Made by a program: the position numbers and the translations under genes. Shown here piece after piece: positions 1 to 7,910 of a stretch of DNA of 16,063 nt. Each line of letters begins with the position of its first letter. The first letter of the stretch is position 1. Origin of the DNA: Anaerolineae bacterium CG2_30_64_16 (GTDB taxonomy: Bacteria > Chloroflexota > Anaerolineae > CG2-30-64-16); the NCBI GenBank assembly GCA_001871755.1, contig MNXL01000007.1, forward strand, positions 1-16,063. The letters are read 5' to 3'. The notes under the pieces were generated by a model. That model saw only the letters and a list, made by a program, of their open reading frames with translations, made no database searches and was not told the origin of the DNA.

Positions 1-771
1 GACCCGCCCCAGGAAGAAACAATGGGACCGCAGGTCGAGCCTGTCCACGGCTTCGAAGACATCCCGATACAGCCACCCCGGCGAGCCAGCCAACACCAGC
101 GCGGGCATCAGCTTGTAGTCGTCGCGCAGCCGCCGGTAGGCCCGCAACAGCCCGATGACGTTCTTGCGCGGCTCGATGGTGCTGACGAACAGGATGAATT
201 CCTCAGGCAGGTCATAGCGCGCGCGCACGTGGCGCAACGCCTCGGTCCGATCCTCCGGCTGAAAACAGGGCGCGGCGGCCTCGTAGATCACCGAGATCTT
301 ATCCTCCGGCGCGCCCAGCCGCTTGAGCAGATCGCGTTTGGTGCTCTCGGAGACGGCGATGATCTGGTCAGCATGGCGCACCGCGCGGTCGATCTGCCCG
401 TAGTAGCGGGCGCCTTCTTTGGTGAGAAAATGCGGATAGATCAGGAACGCCAGATCATGGATGGTGATGACCGAAGGCCCTCTGGCGCGTAGAGGCGGGA
501 TGAAGTCAGGGCTGTGGAAGACATCGATGGGCAGTCCGTTGACTGCGAAGGGTAGCAGGAGCTGTTCCGCCCGGTGGTGACTGGGTATGAGACTGGTGAC
601 GACATCCACATTAGGGGCTTCGATCAGCGGCTGCGGGTTCCGCCGATCCTGCAAGAGGATAAATCGATCCTCCGCATAGGTCATCGCCAGCGCCTGGACT
701 AAACGGAGGGTATACTCACCGATACCGGCTCGGGTGTAATAAACCAGCCTGGTGTCAATACCGATGCGCAT
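1..771 (-). CDS. Glycosyltransferase family 4 (GT-B) protein, 3'-truncated by window edge
   Basis: Reading the minus strand from the ATG at 771 gives 257 residues with no stop before the window edge, so only the N-terminal domain and the start of the C-terminal domain are visible. It should transfer a sugar from a nucleotide-sugar donor in the cytoplasm, for exopolysaccharide or glycolipid synthesis. Visible GT4 hallmarks are an N-terminal beta strand with a glycine loop (MRIGIDTRLV, then RAGIGEY at 14-20), HSPDFIPPL (86-94), ITIHDLAF (102-109), AVSESTKRDL (139-148) and the start of the donor-binding domain, FVSTIEPRKN (195-204). The downstream E-x7-E motif lies outside the window. GGAGG sits 11 nt before the ATG, rather far, and a 17-spaced promoter lies at 875-903. 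The family call is firm; donor and acceptor cannot be told. Confidence 0.88.
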   Translation of the reverse strand, partial: MRIGIDTRLVYYTRAGIGEYTLRLVQALAMTYAEDRFILLQDRRNPQPLIEAPNVDVVTSLIPSHHRAEQLLLPFAVNGLPIDVFHSPDFIPPLRARGPSVITIHDLAFLIYPHFLTKEGARYYGQIDRAVRHADQIIAVSESTKRDLLKRLGAPEDKISVIYEAAAPCFQPEDRTEALRHVRARYDLPEEFILFVSTIEPRKNVIGLLRAYRRLRDDYKLMPALVLAGSPGWLYRDVFEAVDRLDLRSHCFFLGRV

Positions 772-874
772 GAAACCATTGGCCTCCGGACAAGTTCAAG
801 ATTGAAAAATACGCCCTCCACGCCGGCGCACAATTGCCACGGGAGGGCGCCAATGACCCATCAGAACCGGTGCA

Positions 875-903
875 ATCATAGCACAGAGCGCCGCTTACGT
901 CAA
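875..903 (-). promoter_or_regulatory. Predicted sigma70 promoter of the glycosyltransferase gene
   Basis: On the minus strand TTGACG (898-903) and TATGAT (875-880) are separated by exactly 17 bp. Each box matches the consensus at 5 of 6 positions. Transcription would start near 868, leaving about 97 nt of leader before the ATG at 771. Confidence 0.6.
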
Positions 904-956
904 ATGCAGCGACTTTTTCTCCAAGAACTCACTCCCTCTTTCACATTTCCCCCCGC

Positions 957-985
957 TTCCCATTTTGCCGGTTGTAGAGTATAAT
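957..985 (+). promoter_or_regulatory. Predicted promoter of the slipin gene
   Basis: A perfect TATAAT (980-985) follows a weak -35 TTCCCA (957-962) with a 17-bp spacer. Transcription would start near 992, about 107 nt before the slipin ATG. Confidence 0.5.
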
Positions 986-1098
986 CCTGGTGTGCGTTAC
1001 CGGTGCGGCGTTACCGGGCCGCCCATGAAACCGCTGTAATCGGGATGTCGCCCGACTCGAAACCGTTTTGCTTCGCTCACCTCTGGAGGGAAAAAACA

Positions 1099-1893
1099 AT
1101 GGCAGCTCTCGTGAATTTTCTGACCACCGCCGGCGTCATCATCCTGGCGGTCCTCGCGCTGGCCAGCGCGGCTATCAAGATCGTGCAGGAGTACGAGCGC
1201 GGCGTGATCTTCCGGCTTGGCCGCCTGGTCGGCCCCAAGGGGCCTGGCCTCTTCTTCATCATCCCATTCATCGACCGGATGGTGAAGATCGACCTGCGCG
1301 TGATCACGTTGGACATCCCGTCGCAAGAAGCGATTACCAAAGACAACGTCACCGTCAAGGTCAACGCAGTAGCCTACTTCCGCGTGATAGACCCATCGCG
1401 GGCCGTGGTGGCGATCGAGGACTACCGCCGGGCCACCTGGCAGATTTCGCAGACCAGCTTGCGTTCGGTGTTGGGCCAATCCGACCTGGACGAGCTGCTG
1501 ATCCACCGCGACGAGATCAACCAGAAACTGCAAAAGATCATCGACGAACAGACCGAGCCCTGGGGCATCAAGGTCAGCATCGTGGAGGTCAAGGACGTGG
1601 AGCTGCCCGACTCCATGAAGCGGGCCATGGCGCGCCAGGCCGAGGCTGAGCGCGAAAAGCGGGCCAAGATCATCCACGCTGAGGGCGAGTTCGTCGCGTC
1701 CGAGCAGTTGAAGAACGCAGCCAAGGTCATCGGTGTGGAACCGGCCGCGATCCAACTCCGCTACTTGCAGACACTCACCGAAATCGCCGTCGAGAAGAAC
1801 TCCACCATCATCTTCCCAGTGCCTATCGAATTCTTCAAAGCATTTGCCGGCCTCTTGGGTGCTGAGCCCAATCCTCCGGCCGAAGAGGCCTGA
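1099..1893 (+). CDS. Slipin family protein (SPFH/band 7, stomatin-like)
   Basis: A 264-residue membrane-anchored SPFH protein. The start at 1099 is preferred over an in-frame upstream GTG/ATG because GGAGGG lies just before it and the upstream extension looks like leader. Residues 9-28 form one hydrophobic hairpin or helix, followed by the stomatin signature EYERGVIFRLGR (31-42), QEAITKDNVTVKVNAVAYF (76-94), SVLGQSDLDELL (123-134), and a helical region rich in Ala/Glu/Lys (170-210). The C-terminus STIIFPVPIEFF (235-246) is typical of bacterial slipins. Such proteins oligomerise as scaffolds at the cytoplasmic membrane and often pair with an NfeD-type protease or partner. None is adjacent here. 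A hairpin follows the stop, so the gene probably forms its own transcript or only reads partly into the next gene. Confidence 0.95.
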   Translation: MAALVNFLTTAGVIILAVLALASAAIKIVQEYERGVIFRLGRLVGPKGPGLFFIIPFIDRMVKIDLRVITLDIPSQEAITKDNVTVKVNAVAYFRVIDPSRAVVAIEDYRRATWQISQTSLRSVLGQSDLDELLIHRDEINQKLQKIIDEQTEPWGIKVSIVEVKDVELPDSMKRAMARQAEAEREKRAKIIHAEGEFVASEQLKNAAKVIGVEPAAIQLRYLQTLTEIAVEKNSTIIFPVPIEFFKAFAGLLGAEPNPPAEEA

Positions 1894-1902
1894 CGCAAGG
1901 CC

Positions 1903-1933
1903 ACGGAGCCGGCCATCCAGGCCGGCTCCGTTT
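1903..1933 (+). terminator. Hairpin after the slipin gene
   Basis: A 12-bp stem (1903-1914 pairing with 1920-1931, ACGGAGCCGGCC arm) with a 5-nt loop starts 9 nt after the slipin stop. It is followed by only three T residues, so it may be a weak or partial terminator before the comEA-like gene 40 bp on. Confidence 0.6.
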
Positions 1934-1973
1934 ACCCGTCGATCTGATTCACTCCTCCCGGAAAGGATCGACC

Positions 1974-2594
1974 ATGAACGCACCGAGTGGGGCGCGCAAC
2001 TGGCGCGGCTACGTCGGGCTTTCGTTGGTCTGGTTGGCCGTTCTGGGCCTGGTCTTGTGGTTGACCCGCAGGCCGTCCGCACAACCGATCGAGATTCTGC
2101 CGCCTCCTACCGCACAGCCCACCGCGACCCCGGGCGCCAGCCCCACGCCGGGCCCGATCCGCGTCGACGTGGCTGGAGCCGTGCGCGTTCCGGGCGTCTA
2201 CACCTTGTCCCCGGACTGCATCGTTGCCGACGCCATCGCGGCCGCCGGCGGGCCGGCCGACGACGCCGACCTGGATCGCATCAACAAGGCCATCGCACTC
2301 CAGGACGGCGCTCAGGTTTACGTGCCCCATATCGCAGAGCCAGCGCCGCCACCGCCGGTGAACCCGGGACCGCAAGCCACAACCACCACCGTGGCCCCCA
2401 CCGGGTCCGGGCCGTTGGTCAACATCAACACCGCTACCGCGGCCGAGTTGGATACGTTACCGGGTGTCGGCCCGGCCATGGCGCAGCGCATCATCGAGGG
2501 CCGGCCCTACGGGACCATCGAGGATATCATGCGCGTCAAAGGCATCGGCCAGGCCACGTTTGACAAGCTCAAGGATGGCATCACCGTACAATGA
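1974..2594 (+). CDS. comEA: ComEA-like DNA-binding protein (SLBB + helix-hairpin-helix)
   Basis: A 206-residue membrane-anchored protein. ATG 1974 follows a GGAAAGG ribosome-binding site. Residues 13-30 form one transmembrane helix, then a Pro/Thr-rich linker (41-61). A SLBB domain follows (62-118; VDVAGAVRVPGVYTL at 64-78, then AIAAAGG), then a second Pro/Thr linker, and a ComEA-type double helix-hairpin-helix at the C-terminus (VNINTATAAELDTLPGVGPA at 149-168, VKGIGQATFDKL at 188-199). ComEA of Gram-positive type binds incoming double-stranded DNA on the outer face of the membrane during natural transformation. No comEC was seen beside it, so uptake function is inferred from architecture only. 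A strong terminator lies about 110 bp downstream. Confidence 0.93.
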   Translation: MNAPSGARNWRGYVGLSLVWLAVLGLVLWLTRRPSAQPIEILPPPTAQPTATPGASPTPGPIRVDVAGAVRVPGVYTLSPDCIVADAIAAAGGPADDADLDRINKAIALQDGAQVYVPHIAEPAPPPPVNPGPQATTTTVAPTGSGPLVNINTATAAELDTLPGVGPAMAQRIIEGRPYGTIEDIMRVKGIGQATFDKLKDGITVQ

Positions 2595-2700
2595 GTCGAC
2601 TATTTATGTGGTGGTTTTGAGAGAAATAGTAAGCCCGCTCACTGGCAAATCGGGCGAGATGGGCTACTATGGGGCCAGATTCTTCCTCCTCCTTTGCGCA

Positions 2701-2741
2701 CGAAGGCCGGGGCACAAAAAAAGCCCCGGCCTTCGTGTTTT
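2701..2741 (+). terminator. Rho-independent terminator after the comEA-like gene
   Basis: A perfect 13-bp GC-rich stem (CGAAGGCCGGGGC at 2701-2713 with 2723-2735), a 9-nt A-rich loop and a TGTTTT tail. The stem is symmetric, so it may also slow the convergent minus-strand nitroreductase transcript, although that side lacks a U-tract. Confidence 0.9.
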
Positions 2742-2742
2742 C

Positions 2743-2793
2743 GCGCCCGCATTGATGCGCCCGCATTGATGCGCCCGCATTGATGCGCCCGCA
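2743..2793. repeat. 14-bp tandem repeat, 3.6 copies
   Basis: GCGCCCGCATTGAT is repeated without mismatch at 2743-2756, 2757-2770 and 2771-2784, followed by a partial copy (2785-2793). It lies between the comEA terminator and the stop of the convergent nitroreductase gene. Confidence 0.95.
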
Positions 2794-2808
2794 CCCTGCC
2801 CAAAAGGG

Positions 2809-3321
2809 CTACAGTTCATGCACCAGGTCGTCCAAACTGCGGCGACTGCTCGCCGACGGCAACTCGTCCGCATAGCCGAGAGGCAGGATCGCCACCGGGA
2901 CCCAGTCGCCCGGCGCGCGCAGCGCCGCGCTCACGGTGGCGGTGTCAAAGGCGCCGACCCAAACGGTTGCCAGATCCAGCTCCGTGGCGGCCAGTTGCGC
3001 ATACGCGGCCGCGATGGTGGCATCCTGCAAGGCATATAGATCACGGCCGCGTGCGCCGTACTTGCGCGCCGCGCGGCCCGGGTTGGCGCAGAAGACGAGC
3101 GTCACCGGGGACTCCGCGATGAAAGACTGATCGGCCGCCCGCGCCAGCGCGGCGCGCACGCGCGGCTCCGTCACCTGGTAGATCTCGTATGCCTGCAAAT
3201 TGCCCGCCGAAGGCGCCTGGTTGGCGGCCTCCAACACCGCCCTGAGCTTGTCCGGCTCGACGCGCCGGTCGGCAAAAGCTCGCACTGAACGCCGTGCTTG
3301 AACCAGCTCCATGAAGTTCAT
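2809..3321 (-). CDS. Nitroreductase family protein (FMN-dependent oxidoreductase)
   Basis: A 170-residue soluble flavoprotein of the nitroreductase fold, at the short end for the family. The N-terminal FMN-phosphate motif RRSVRAF (10-16), APSAGNLQAYEI (36-47), the helix DLYALQDATIAAAYAQLAA (94-112) with Q99/D100, and the glycine region VPVAILPLGYADE (141-153) are all visible. Members reduce nitro compounds, quinones or flavins with NAD(P)H as homodimers; the substrate cannot be read from sequence. AAGGAGGG lies just before the ATG. The pRiA4b-like gene ends 54 bp upstream on the same strand, so the two may be cotranscribed. Confidence 0.92.
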   Translation of the reverse strand: MNFMELVQARRSVRAFADRRVEPDKLRAVLEAANQAPSAGNLQAYEIYQVTEPRVRAALARAADQSFIAESPVTLVFCANPGRAARKYGARGRDLYALQDATIAAAYAQLAATELDLATVWVGAFDTATVSAALRAPGDWVPVAILPLGYADELPSASSRRSLDDLVHEL

Positions 3322-3375
3322 CGCGCCCTCCTTTTTCTCGTCCCAGCGCCCGCTCAGTATATTTCGGGAAACCTG

Positions 3376-3975
3376 TCAGGTCTTAACCTTGATCGTCCGC
3401 AGGTTGGCGTTCGTCTCCTCCAAATCGAATGCCTCGGGGGCGAACTCGCCGCCAAGCCACTCCAACATGCTGTCGTGCTCTGCATGTTTGGGGTCGGCCA
3501 GAGCCGCCAGCATCTCCAGATATCCCCAGGGACCGCCGCAATCCTCAGGAGGGCCGGCGCGCTTGCCGGTGATGCACACCGGATAACGGACGCCAGGTTC
3601 TGCCGGTAGCACTTTCTCGACCTTGATCTCATGCTCCCAGGAATCGCCAAAGTCGTAGACATAGGCGAACTTCTGGCCTTCGCGTACCATCTGGTTCAAC
3701 CTGTAGCGCCGGGCATTCCGGGGCGGCTCCCAATCATCTTCGGACGGATCTCCAAACCGCTCGCCACCGATGGAAAACTCGTACAGGTGATAGCTATCCC
3801 AAGGCATCGCGACCTGGATGATCTGATGTAGTTTGTACAGCGTGATATCGCCGGGCACCAGTAGCCGCCGCCAGATCGGTGGCTTGATCTCCCTGAGGTC
3901 GATCCTGAGTTGATAGACCTCCGCAGGAGCACTGTCCGAGGCAGCCCCCGGAGTTGTTGTCTTTGGCCGTGGCAT
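3376..3975 (-). CDS. Plasmid pRiA4b ORF-3-like family protein
   Basis: A 199-residue protein of the pRiA4b ORF-3 family, common in bacterial chromosomes and of unknown function; some relatives are passengers of IS1096-type elements. Family marks are VYQLRIDLREIKPPIWRRL (20-38), the LH...W-D-YHLYEF segment (49-67), FAYVYDFGDSWEHEI (103-117), and the Cys/Gly-rich AGPPEDCGGPWGY (140-152). The N-terminal 18 residues are a low-complexity Thr/Ala/Ser tail. A canonical AAGGAGGT sits 7 nt before the ATG. No transposase or inverted repeat was seen nearby, so it appears to be a resident gene here. Confidence 0.9.
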   Translation of the reverse strand: MPRPKTTTPGAASDSAPAEVYQLRIDLREIKPPIWRRLLVPGDITLYKLHQIIQVAMPWDSYHLYEFSIGGERFGDPSEDDWEPPRNARRYRLNQMVREGQKFAYVYDFGDSWEHEIKVEKVLPAEPGVRYPVCITGKRAGPPEDCGGPWGYLEMLAALADPKHAEHDSMLEWLGGEFAPEAFDLEETNANLRTIKVKT

Positions 3976-4034
3976 TTCATGACCTCCTTCTCACTCATGA
4001 TTTCACTTAACGATCACTCGCGTTGACCGCCGTG

Positions 4035-5381
4035 TCAGTCCAGCAGCTCCGAGCTGAGCGGCCGCAGCCGCAGAGCCGCCGTGTGGTGCAAAATAGTCGC
4101 GACTTCCGGCAGCGCCAGCCGACCACCCCGCACCTCCACCGGTCGCCCGTTCAACAGGTCACCGTATTCGCCGTCCGGCAGCGGCACGGCAACGTCGCCC
4201 GTGGCCGCGGCCACGTTGAAGACCCCATAGAGTCCCTCGCCGGCCGAGGTCCAGCCAGCCTGGATCGCCGGCTCAGCGGCCGTCACGACGAACTGGCCCG
4301 CGACCAGCGCCGCGTGTTTCTTCAGCCGCGCCAGCGTCGCGAGAAATGGTTGCAGCTCGTAGCGGCCCCACGCCACCTTGTCGATATCGAACAAGGAGGG
4401 GGTGTGGGTCGCGGCCGACTCCTGCCCGGCATAGATCAGAAACGCGCCCCGGTTGAACGCCTGGAACGCGGTCCACGCCAGCGCCTGCGGCCGCGAAGGG
4501 GCCAGTGCCATGATGCGCGGCTGGTCGTGGTTCTCCACGCAGCGCAGCTTCACGAAGTTGGCCGGGTAGATGCAGTCCTGAAACCGCAACATCTCCAGGT
4601 AGCACGTCACCGGCGCCTCGCCCCGCACGGCCGCCTGCCAGATCGGCCAGACGTCGTAGTCGTAGGTCAGATCGAAAGCCCGATAGAGCTCGCCGTCGGA
4701 CAAGGTAGGCAACCCGACAGCCCGTCGCTCGCCGACGAAAGCCGCGTGCACAGACTCAGCCAGCCAGATCACCCCCGGCTTGACCGCCGCGATCTCGCGC
4801 CGCGCCCGCGCCCAGAAAGCCTCCGGCAGCAGCGACGCGACGTCGCAGCGGAAGCCATCCACACCCAACGCGATCCACCCCTTCAGCGTGTCGATCAGGT
4901 AGTCAGCCAGCGCCTCATTGAGGTCCCCGCCTGGCATCCCGAGCCAGTACTTCAGATCGATGACGTCGCTCCAGTCGGGCACCGTGGTCACGAGCGCGCC
5001 GCTGGCATCCTGATGGAACCAATCCGGATGGTCGCGCACCAGCACGGAATCGTGGGCCGTGTGGTTGTACACCACGTCGATCATCACCTTCAGGCCGAGC
5101 TTTTGCGCGCGGTCGACCAACCGGGTGAAGTTGTCTCGGCTGCCGTACTCCGGGTTGACGGCCCGGTAGTCCTGGATCGAATAGGGGCACCCCAGGCTGC
5201 CCTTCTTGTGGAGCTGACCGATGGGGTGGATCGGCATGAACCAGAGCACATCGACGCCCAGCGCCCGGATGCGCGGCAAATCGGCCTCCACGTCCGAAAA
5301 AGTGCCGTGGGGACCGTGGTTGCGGACGTAGATCTCGTAGATCACCAGATTACGGATGTTGGTAGGCGTATCGGCGGCCAT
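4035..5381 (-). CDS. Alpha-amylase family glycoside hydrolase (GH13)
   Basis: A 448-residue GH13 enzyme with a (beta/alpha)8 barrel followed by a small C-terminal beta domain (about 365-448). All four conserved regions are intact: DVVYNH (102-107), GFRCD with the nucleophile D180, WLAES with the acid/base E209, and ENHDQ with the transition-state Asp D286. No signal peptide is seen (start MAADTPTNIRNLVIYEIYVR), so it should act on alpha-glucans or oligosaccharides in the cytoplasm. The exact specificity (amylase, oligo-glucosidase, trehalose-type) cannot be set from motifs. AGGAGG lies 5 nt before the ATG. Its neighbours suggest carbon-storage turnover but no glycogen operon is visible. Confidence 0.93.
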   Translation of the reverse strand: MAADTPTNIRNLVIYEIYVRNHGPHGTFSDVEADLPRIRALGVDVLWFMPIHPIGQLHKKGSLGCPYSIQDYRAVNPEYGSRDNFTRLVDRAQKLGLKVMIDVVYNHTAHDSVLVRDHPDWFHQDASGALVTTVPDWSDVIDLKYWLGMPGGDLNEALADYLIDTLKGWIALGVDGFRCDVASLLPEAFWARARREIAAVKPGVIWLAESVHAAFVGERRAVGLPTLSDGELYRAFDLTYDYDVWPIWQAAVRGEAPVTCYLEMLRFQDCIYPANFVKLRCVENHDQPRIMALAPSRPQALAWTAFQAFNRGAFLIYAGQESAATHTPSLFDIDKVAWGRYELQPFLATLARLKKHAALVAGQFVVTAAEPAIQAGWTSAGEGLYGVFNVAAATGDVAVPLPDGEYGDLLNGRPVEVRGGRLALPEVATILHHTAALRLRPLSSELLD

Positions 5382-5523
5382 CGCAACCTCCTAACCCGGA
5401 CAAGGCCGCTGCGCTTACAAGCCGGAACCAAGAAGGTGACAACTTAGCGCCAGCCACCCACAAAATTCTTGCACAAAAAGTAAGGATCTCGTGGGTTAGG
5501 CCCTTCATAGCATCGGTGAAGTG

Positions 5524-5540
5524 CTGGTCACGAGGACCAG
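5524..5540 (-). terminator. Small hairpin directly after the PEP synthase-like gene
   Basis: CTGGTC (5524-5529) pairs with GACCAG (5535-5540) around a 5-nt loop, immediately after the minus-strand stop codon at 5541-5543. There is no U-tract, so it may protect the 3' end rather than terminate. Confidence 0.3.
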
Positions 5541-7877
5541 TCATCCCCCAGGATAGGTGAGGAACGCCAGCGCTTTGCCCTCCTCCCCGCTCATCACCAG
5601 CTCCAACACGCGGCCGCCGGTCGTCGCGGGCACGTTGATCACCTTGACGTATCCCTCGAAGCGCGCATCATCGGGCAACAAGGCTGGCAGGGCGTTGCGC
5701 GCTCTGGTAAAGAATTCCTCTCGGAACGGGTTGCCCTCCTCACCCGGGTAGATCGCCAGGGGGTAGATGTGTGACTCCACCAGATCCTGAAAGAAGTGGG
5801 TGCCGTAGGAGAGGGTCGGCCGGTTGTGGCCGCGAGTCCATCCGATTTCGACCAACGCCCGGGTGTTATAGATGTCGGCATAGCCCACTTTCAACCCCAA
5901 GTCAGGGTTGGAACTCCCCCACCGCCCCGGCCCCATCAAGATGAACGGCTGCGACTCAAGCCGTTGGTTCAGCCGGCCGATCAGCCGCGCCAACTCCAGC
6001 TTCAGGCTCGGATCGGCCATTTGCCCGTAAGCTTGAGGGTCCACGTAGACGATGTAGGCCACGTTGCGCACTCGCCCGGTCGGCACCAGTTTGACAGTGC
6101 CGAAGATGATGTCCCGCTCTGGCGCCTGCTCGGGGATGCGGATCGCTTCGTCGAGGATCTGAGAGCTTTGCGTGCGGCACTGGAGCAGGTGCAATACAAC
6201 GTTTGGCGTCGGATAAGCGTCGTCCACGGAAACGGTGAACTCGATGTCCACCGGCCGGCCGTAGCTGAATTCCAGCGCCTTCAGGACCGTCTTCATGTTC
6301 TCGATAAACGTGGTGCGCCCCAATAGCCCATCGAAGGTCATCACCAGCGAGCGCGGATCCAGGTTCGGGTCGTTCACCACCATCGGACTGACGTAGTCGC
6401 CCTTGTCCAGAGAAGCCAGGAGCCGCAAACCTGGATAGTCGCCGGCCAGTACGTCGCTGATGCGATAGGTCCCAAATTCGTTGGCTGGCAGGTTGATCGC
6501 GTCCAAGTAGTACTGGGAATAGTACCGGATCTGCTGGGCGCTGGTCTCGGGGCGCAACTGCGGATGGCTGAGCGCGACCATCCGCGGGTAGTCCTCGCCG
6601 ACGCGCTCGACAGCCCGCGTGCCCAGCCCAATCACAATCCGCATGAACCCATCCTCCCGGCGCAGCTTGGAGTTCCAGATGAACGGGTTGCGGCTGTAGG
6701 CCACGCCGGCCGCGGCCGGGAAGTAATAGTCCCCATACCGGGACCCCTGGACGACCTGGATCAGCGCAGCCATCCGCTCGTCGTAATCCAACAGCCCCTT
6801 CTGTTTGCGATAAAGGATGGCGTCCGGTTTCGAAATGCTGGCATAAACCAGGGCGATCGCCTGGGTCAGCGCCTTCAGGTTTTCGTCCGGAGTGCCCCGA
6901 TTAGGACAAAACACACTTTCGTACTTGCCGACAAAAGAGGCATCGAAACGGTCCTCCAGCAGGCTGGACGAGCGCACGATCAGCGGCTGGGGGCCGACCT
7001 CGGCCAGGAGATCGCGCAGCCGGTCGAGGATATCGCCGGGAAAGCGGCCGCGGACATAGGCTGCCCTGATCTCCGGGTATTCGCTCTCGACCTGCTCGAT
7101 GTTCTTGTACTTCTGGTTCATGTAGTTGAGCAGGTTGTTCACGGCCAGGAAATCGTACATCACATCCGCACCGATAAAATAGGACTGGGGCAGGACGATG
7201 TCGACCGGCTCACCCGCTTCCCCGTGGTTGGCAAAGGTCTGCTGCAAGATCTTCCACGCTAACATCATCCCTGCGGCCTTGCCGCCGATCTTGCCCCGGC
7301 CGATCCGGTGGGCCCGGATCCACTGGAGATCCGCGATGGTCAGGTACTCCTTGGCCACCCGGACAAAGGCCAACTGATCACTGATCATCGCCTTGATCAG
7401 CACCACCTTAGTTTCTTGCAGGTGATGCCACACCTTGGCGCGTTCCTCGGGCGGTAACGCCTCGTACTGTTCCCCCTGCTGAAACAGCATGCTCCACGAC
7501 GCCAACTCCGGGTTGTACGCCAGGAACTTCTCAGCCTCAGACCGCTGCTGAAGCACCTCCCTCACGATCTCCTCGAAACGCGTGTAGGGCACGTTGTAGG
7601 CAAAATAGAAGTCCGTCAGGCTCTCGCGGAAGTGCGCCAGGCGTCGCTCCCACACATCGGAGGGCTCCTCCTCATAGGGGCGCGTGATGCCCTCGCGGCG
7701 TTGGGAATCGATCGCCTTCTCACGGGCTTCAGTAGCAAATTGCTCGCGGGTGACGATCCCGCGGCGAAGAATCTCCTCGCGCATGCGTTCGCGGATCACG
7801 TCACCAAGCACCGGATACTGGCTGAGCTGCAAGTGGATCCGCATGACCTTCGGGATGTAGGCCGCTTCGGTTGTCAT
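5541..7877 (-). CDS. PEP/pyruvate-binding (PPDK N-domain) protein without phosphohistidine or PEP domains
   Basis: A 778-residue soluble protein. Residues 1-180 are a charged, mostly helical N-region with no recognised motif. The ATP-grasp-like PPDK_N domain covers about 190-570: GKIGGKAAGMM (195-205), RSSSLLEDRFDASFVGKYES (302-321), AAAGVAYSRNP (388-398), and the end LLQCRTQ (564-570). In PEP synthase and pyruvate phosphate dikinase this domain binds ATP and phosphorylates a mobile His domain. Neither the His swivel motif nor the PEP/pyruvate barrel is present. Instead residues 571-778 form a different C-terminal region with MGPGRWGSSNPDLGLKVGYA (648-667) and YGTHFFQDLVESHIYPLA (691-708). 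The protein is therefore unlikely to make PEP alone; it may phosphorylate another partner. AGGAG lies 10 nt before the ATG. The spacer upstream holds the AGTATACY array. Confidence 0.85.
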   Translation of the reverse strand: MTTEAAYIPKVMRIHLQLSQYPVLGDVIRERMREEILRRGIVTREQFATEAREKAIDSQRREGITRPYEEEPSDVWERRLAHFRESLTDFYFAYNVPYTRFEEIVREVLQQRSEAEKFLAYNPELASWSMLFQQGEQYEALPPEERAKVWHHLQETKVVLIKAMISDQLAFVRVAKEYLTIADLQWIRAHRIGRGKIGGKAAGMMLAWKILQQTFANHGEAGEPVDIVLPQSYFIGADVMYDFLAVNNLLNYMNQKYKNIEQVESEYPEIRAAYVRGRFPGDILDRLRDLLAEVGPQPLIVRSSSLLEDRFDASFVGKYESVFCPNRGTPDENLKALTQAIALVYASISKPDAILYRKQKGLLDYDERMAALIQVVQGSRYGDYYFPAAAGVAYSRNPFIWNSKLRREDGFMRIVIGLGTRAVERVGEDYPRMVALSHPQLRPETSAQQIRYYSQYYLDAINLPANEFGTYRISDVLAGDYPGLRLLASLDKGDYVSPMVVNDPNLDPRSLVMTFDGLLGRTTFIENMKTVLKALEFSYGRPVDIEFTVSVDDAYPTPNVVLHLLQCRTQSSQILDEAIRIPEQAPERDIIFGTVKLVPTGRVRNVAYIVYVDPQAYGQMADPSLKLELARLIGRLNQRLESQPFILMGPGRWGSSNPDLGLKVGYADIYNTRALVEIGWTRGHNRPTLSYGTHFFQDLVESHIYPLAIYPGEEGNPFREEFFTRARNALPALLPDDARFEGYVKVINVPATTGGRVLELVMSGEEGKALAFLTYPGG

Positions 7878-7910
7878 GAGGTGCTTTCTCCTGGCAAAGA
7901 GCTACGCACC

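Larger units (their letters stand above)
772..1098. other. Divergent intergenic region between glycosyltransferase and slipin genes
   Basis: This 327-base region holds no convincing gene. The small open frame at 802-984 has no family resemblance and overlaps both promoters. It carries two outward-facing sigma70-like promoters (875-903 minus, 957-985 plus) and a 10-bp direct repeat GCGTTACCGG at 994-1003 and 1008-1017 just after the predicted plus-strand transcription start. Confidence 0.6.

Noticed and set aside
802..984. Small plus-strand frame before the slipin gene
   Set aside because: No ribosome-binding site, no recognisable motif, and it overlaps both predicted promoters.
2743..2793. 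CRISPR array
   Set aside because: The 14-bp units are directly adjacent with no spacers, so this is a plain tandem repeat.
3376..3975. Insertion-sequence passenger gene
   Set aside because: The pRiA4b ORF-3 family is sometimes linked to IS1096-type elements, but no transposase, terminal inverted repeats or target duplication are seen around it.
4023..5447. Long plus-strand open frame of 474 codons
   Set aside because: It is antisense to the GH13 gene, which has all four catalytic regions and a good ribosome-binding site. The antisense translation is Arg/Pro/His-rich without any family pattern, as expected of a high-GC shadow.
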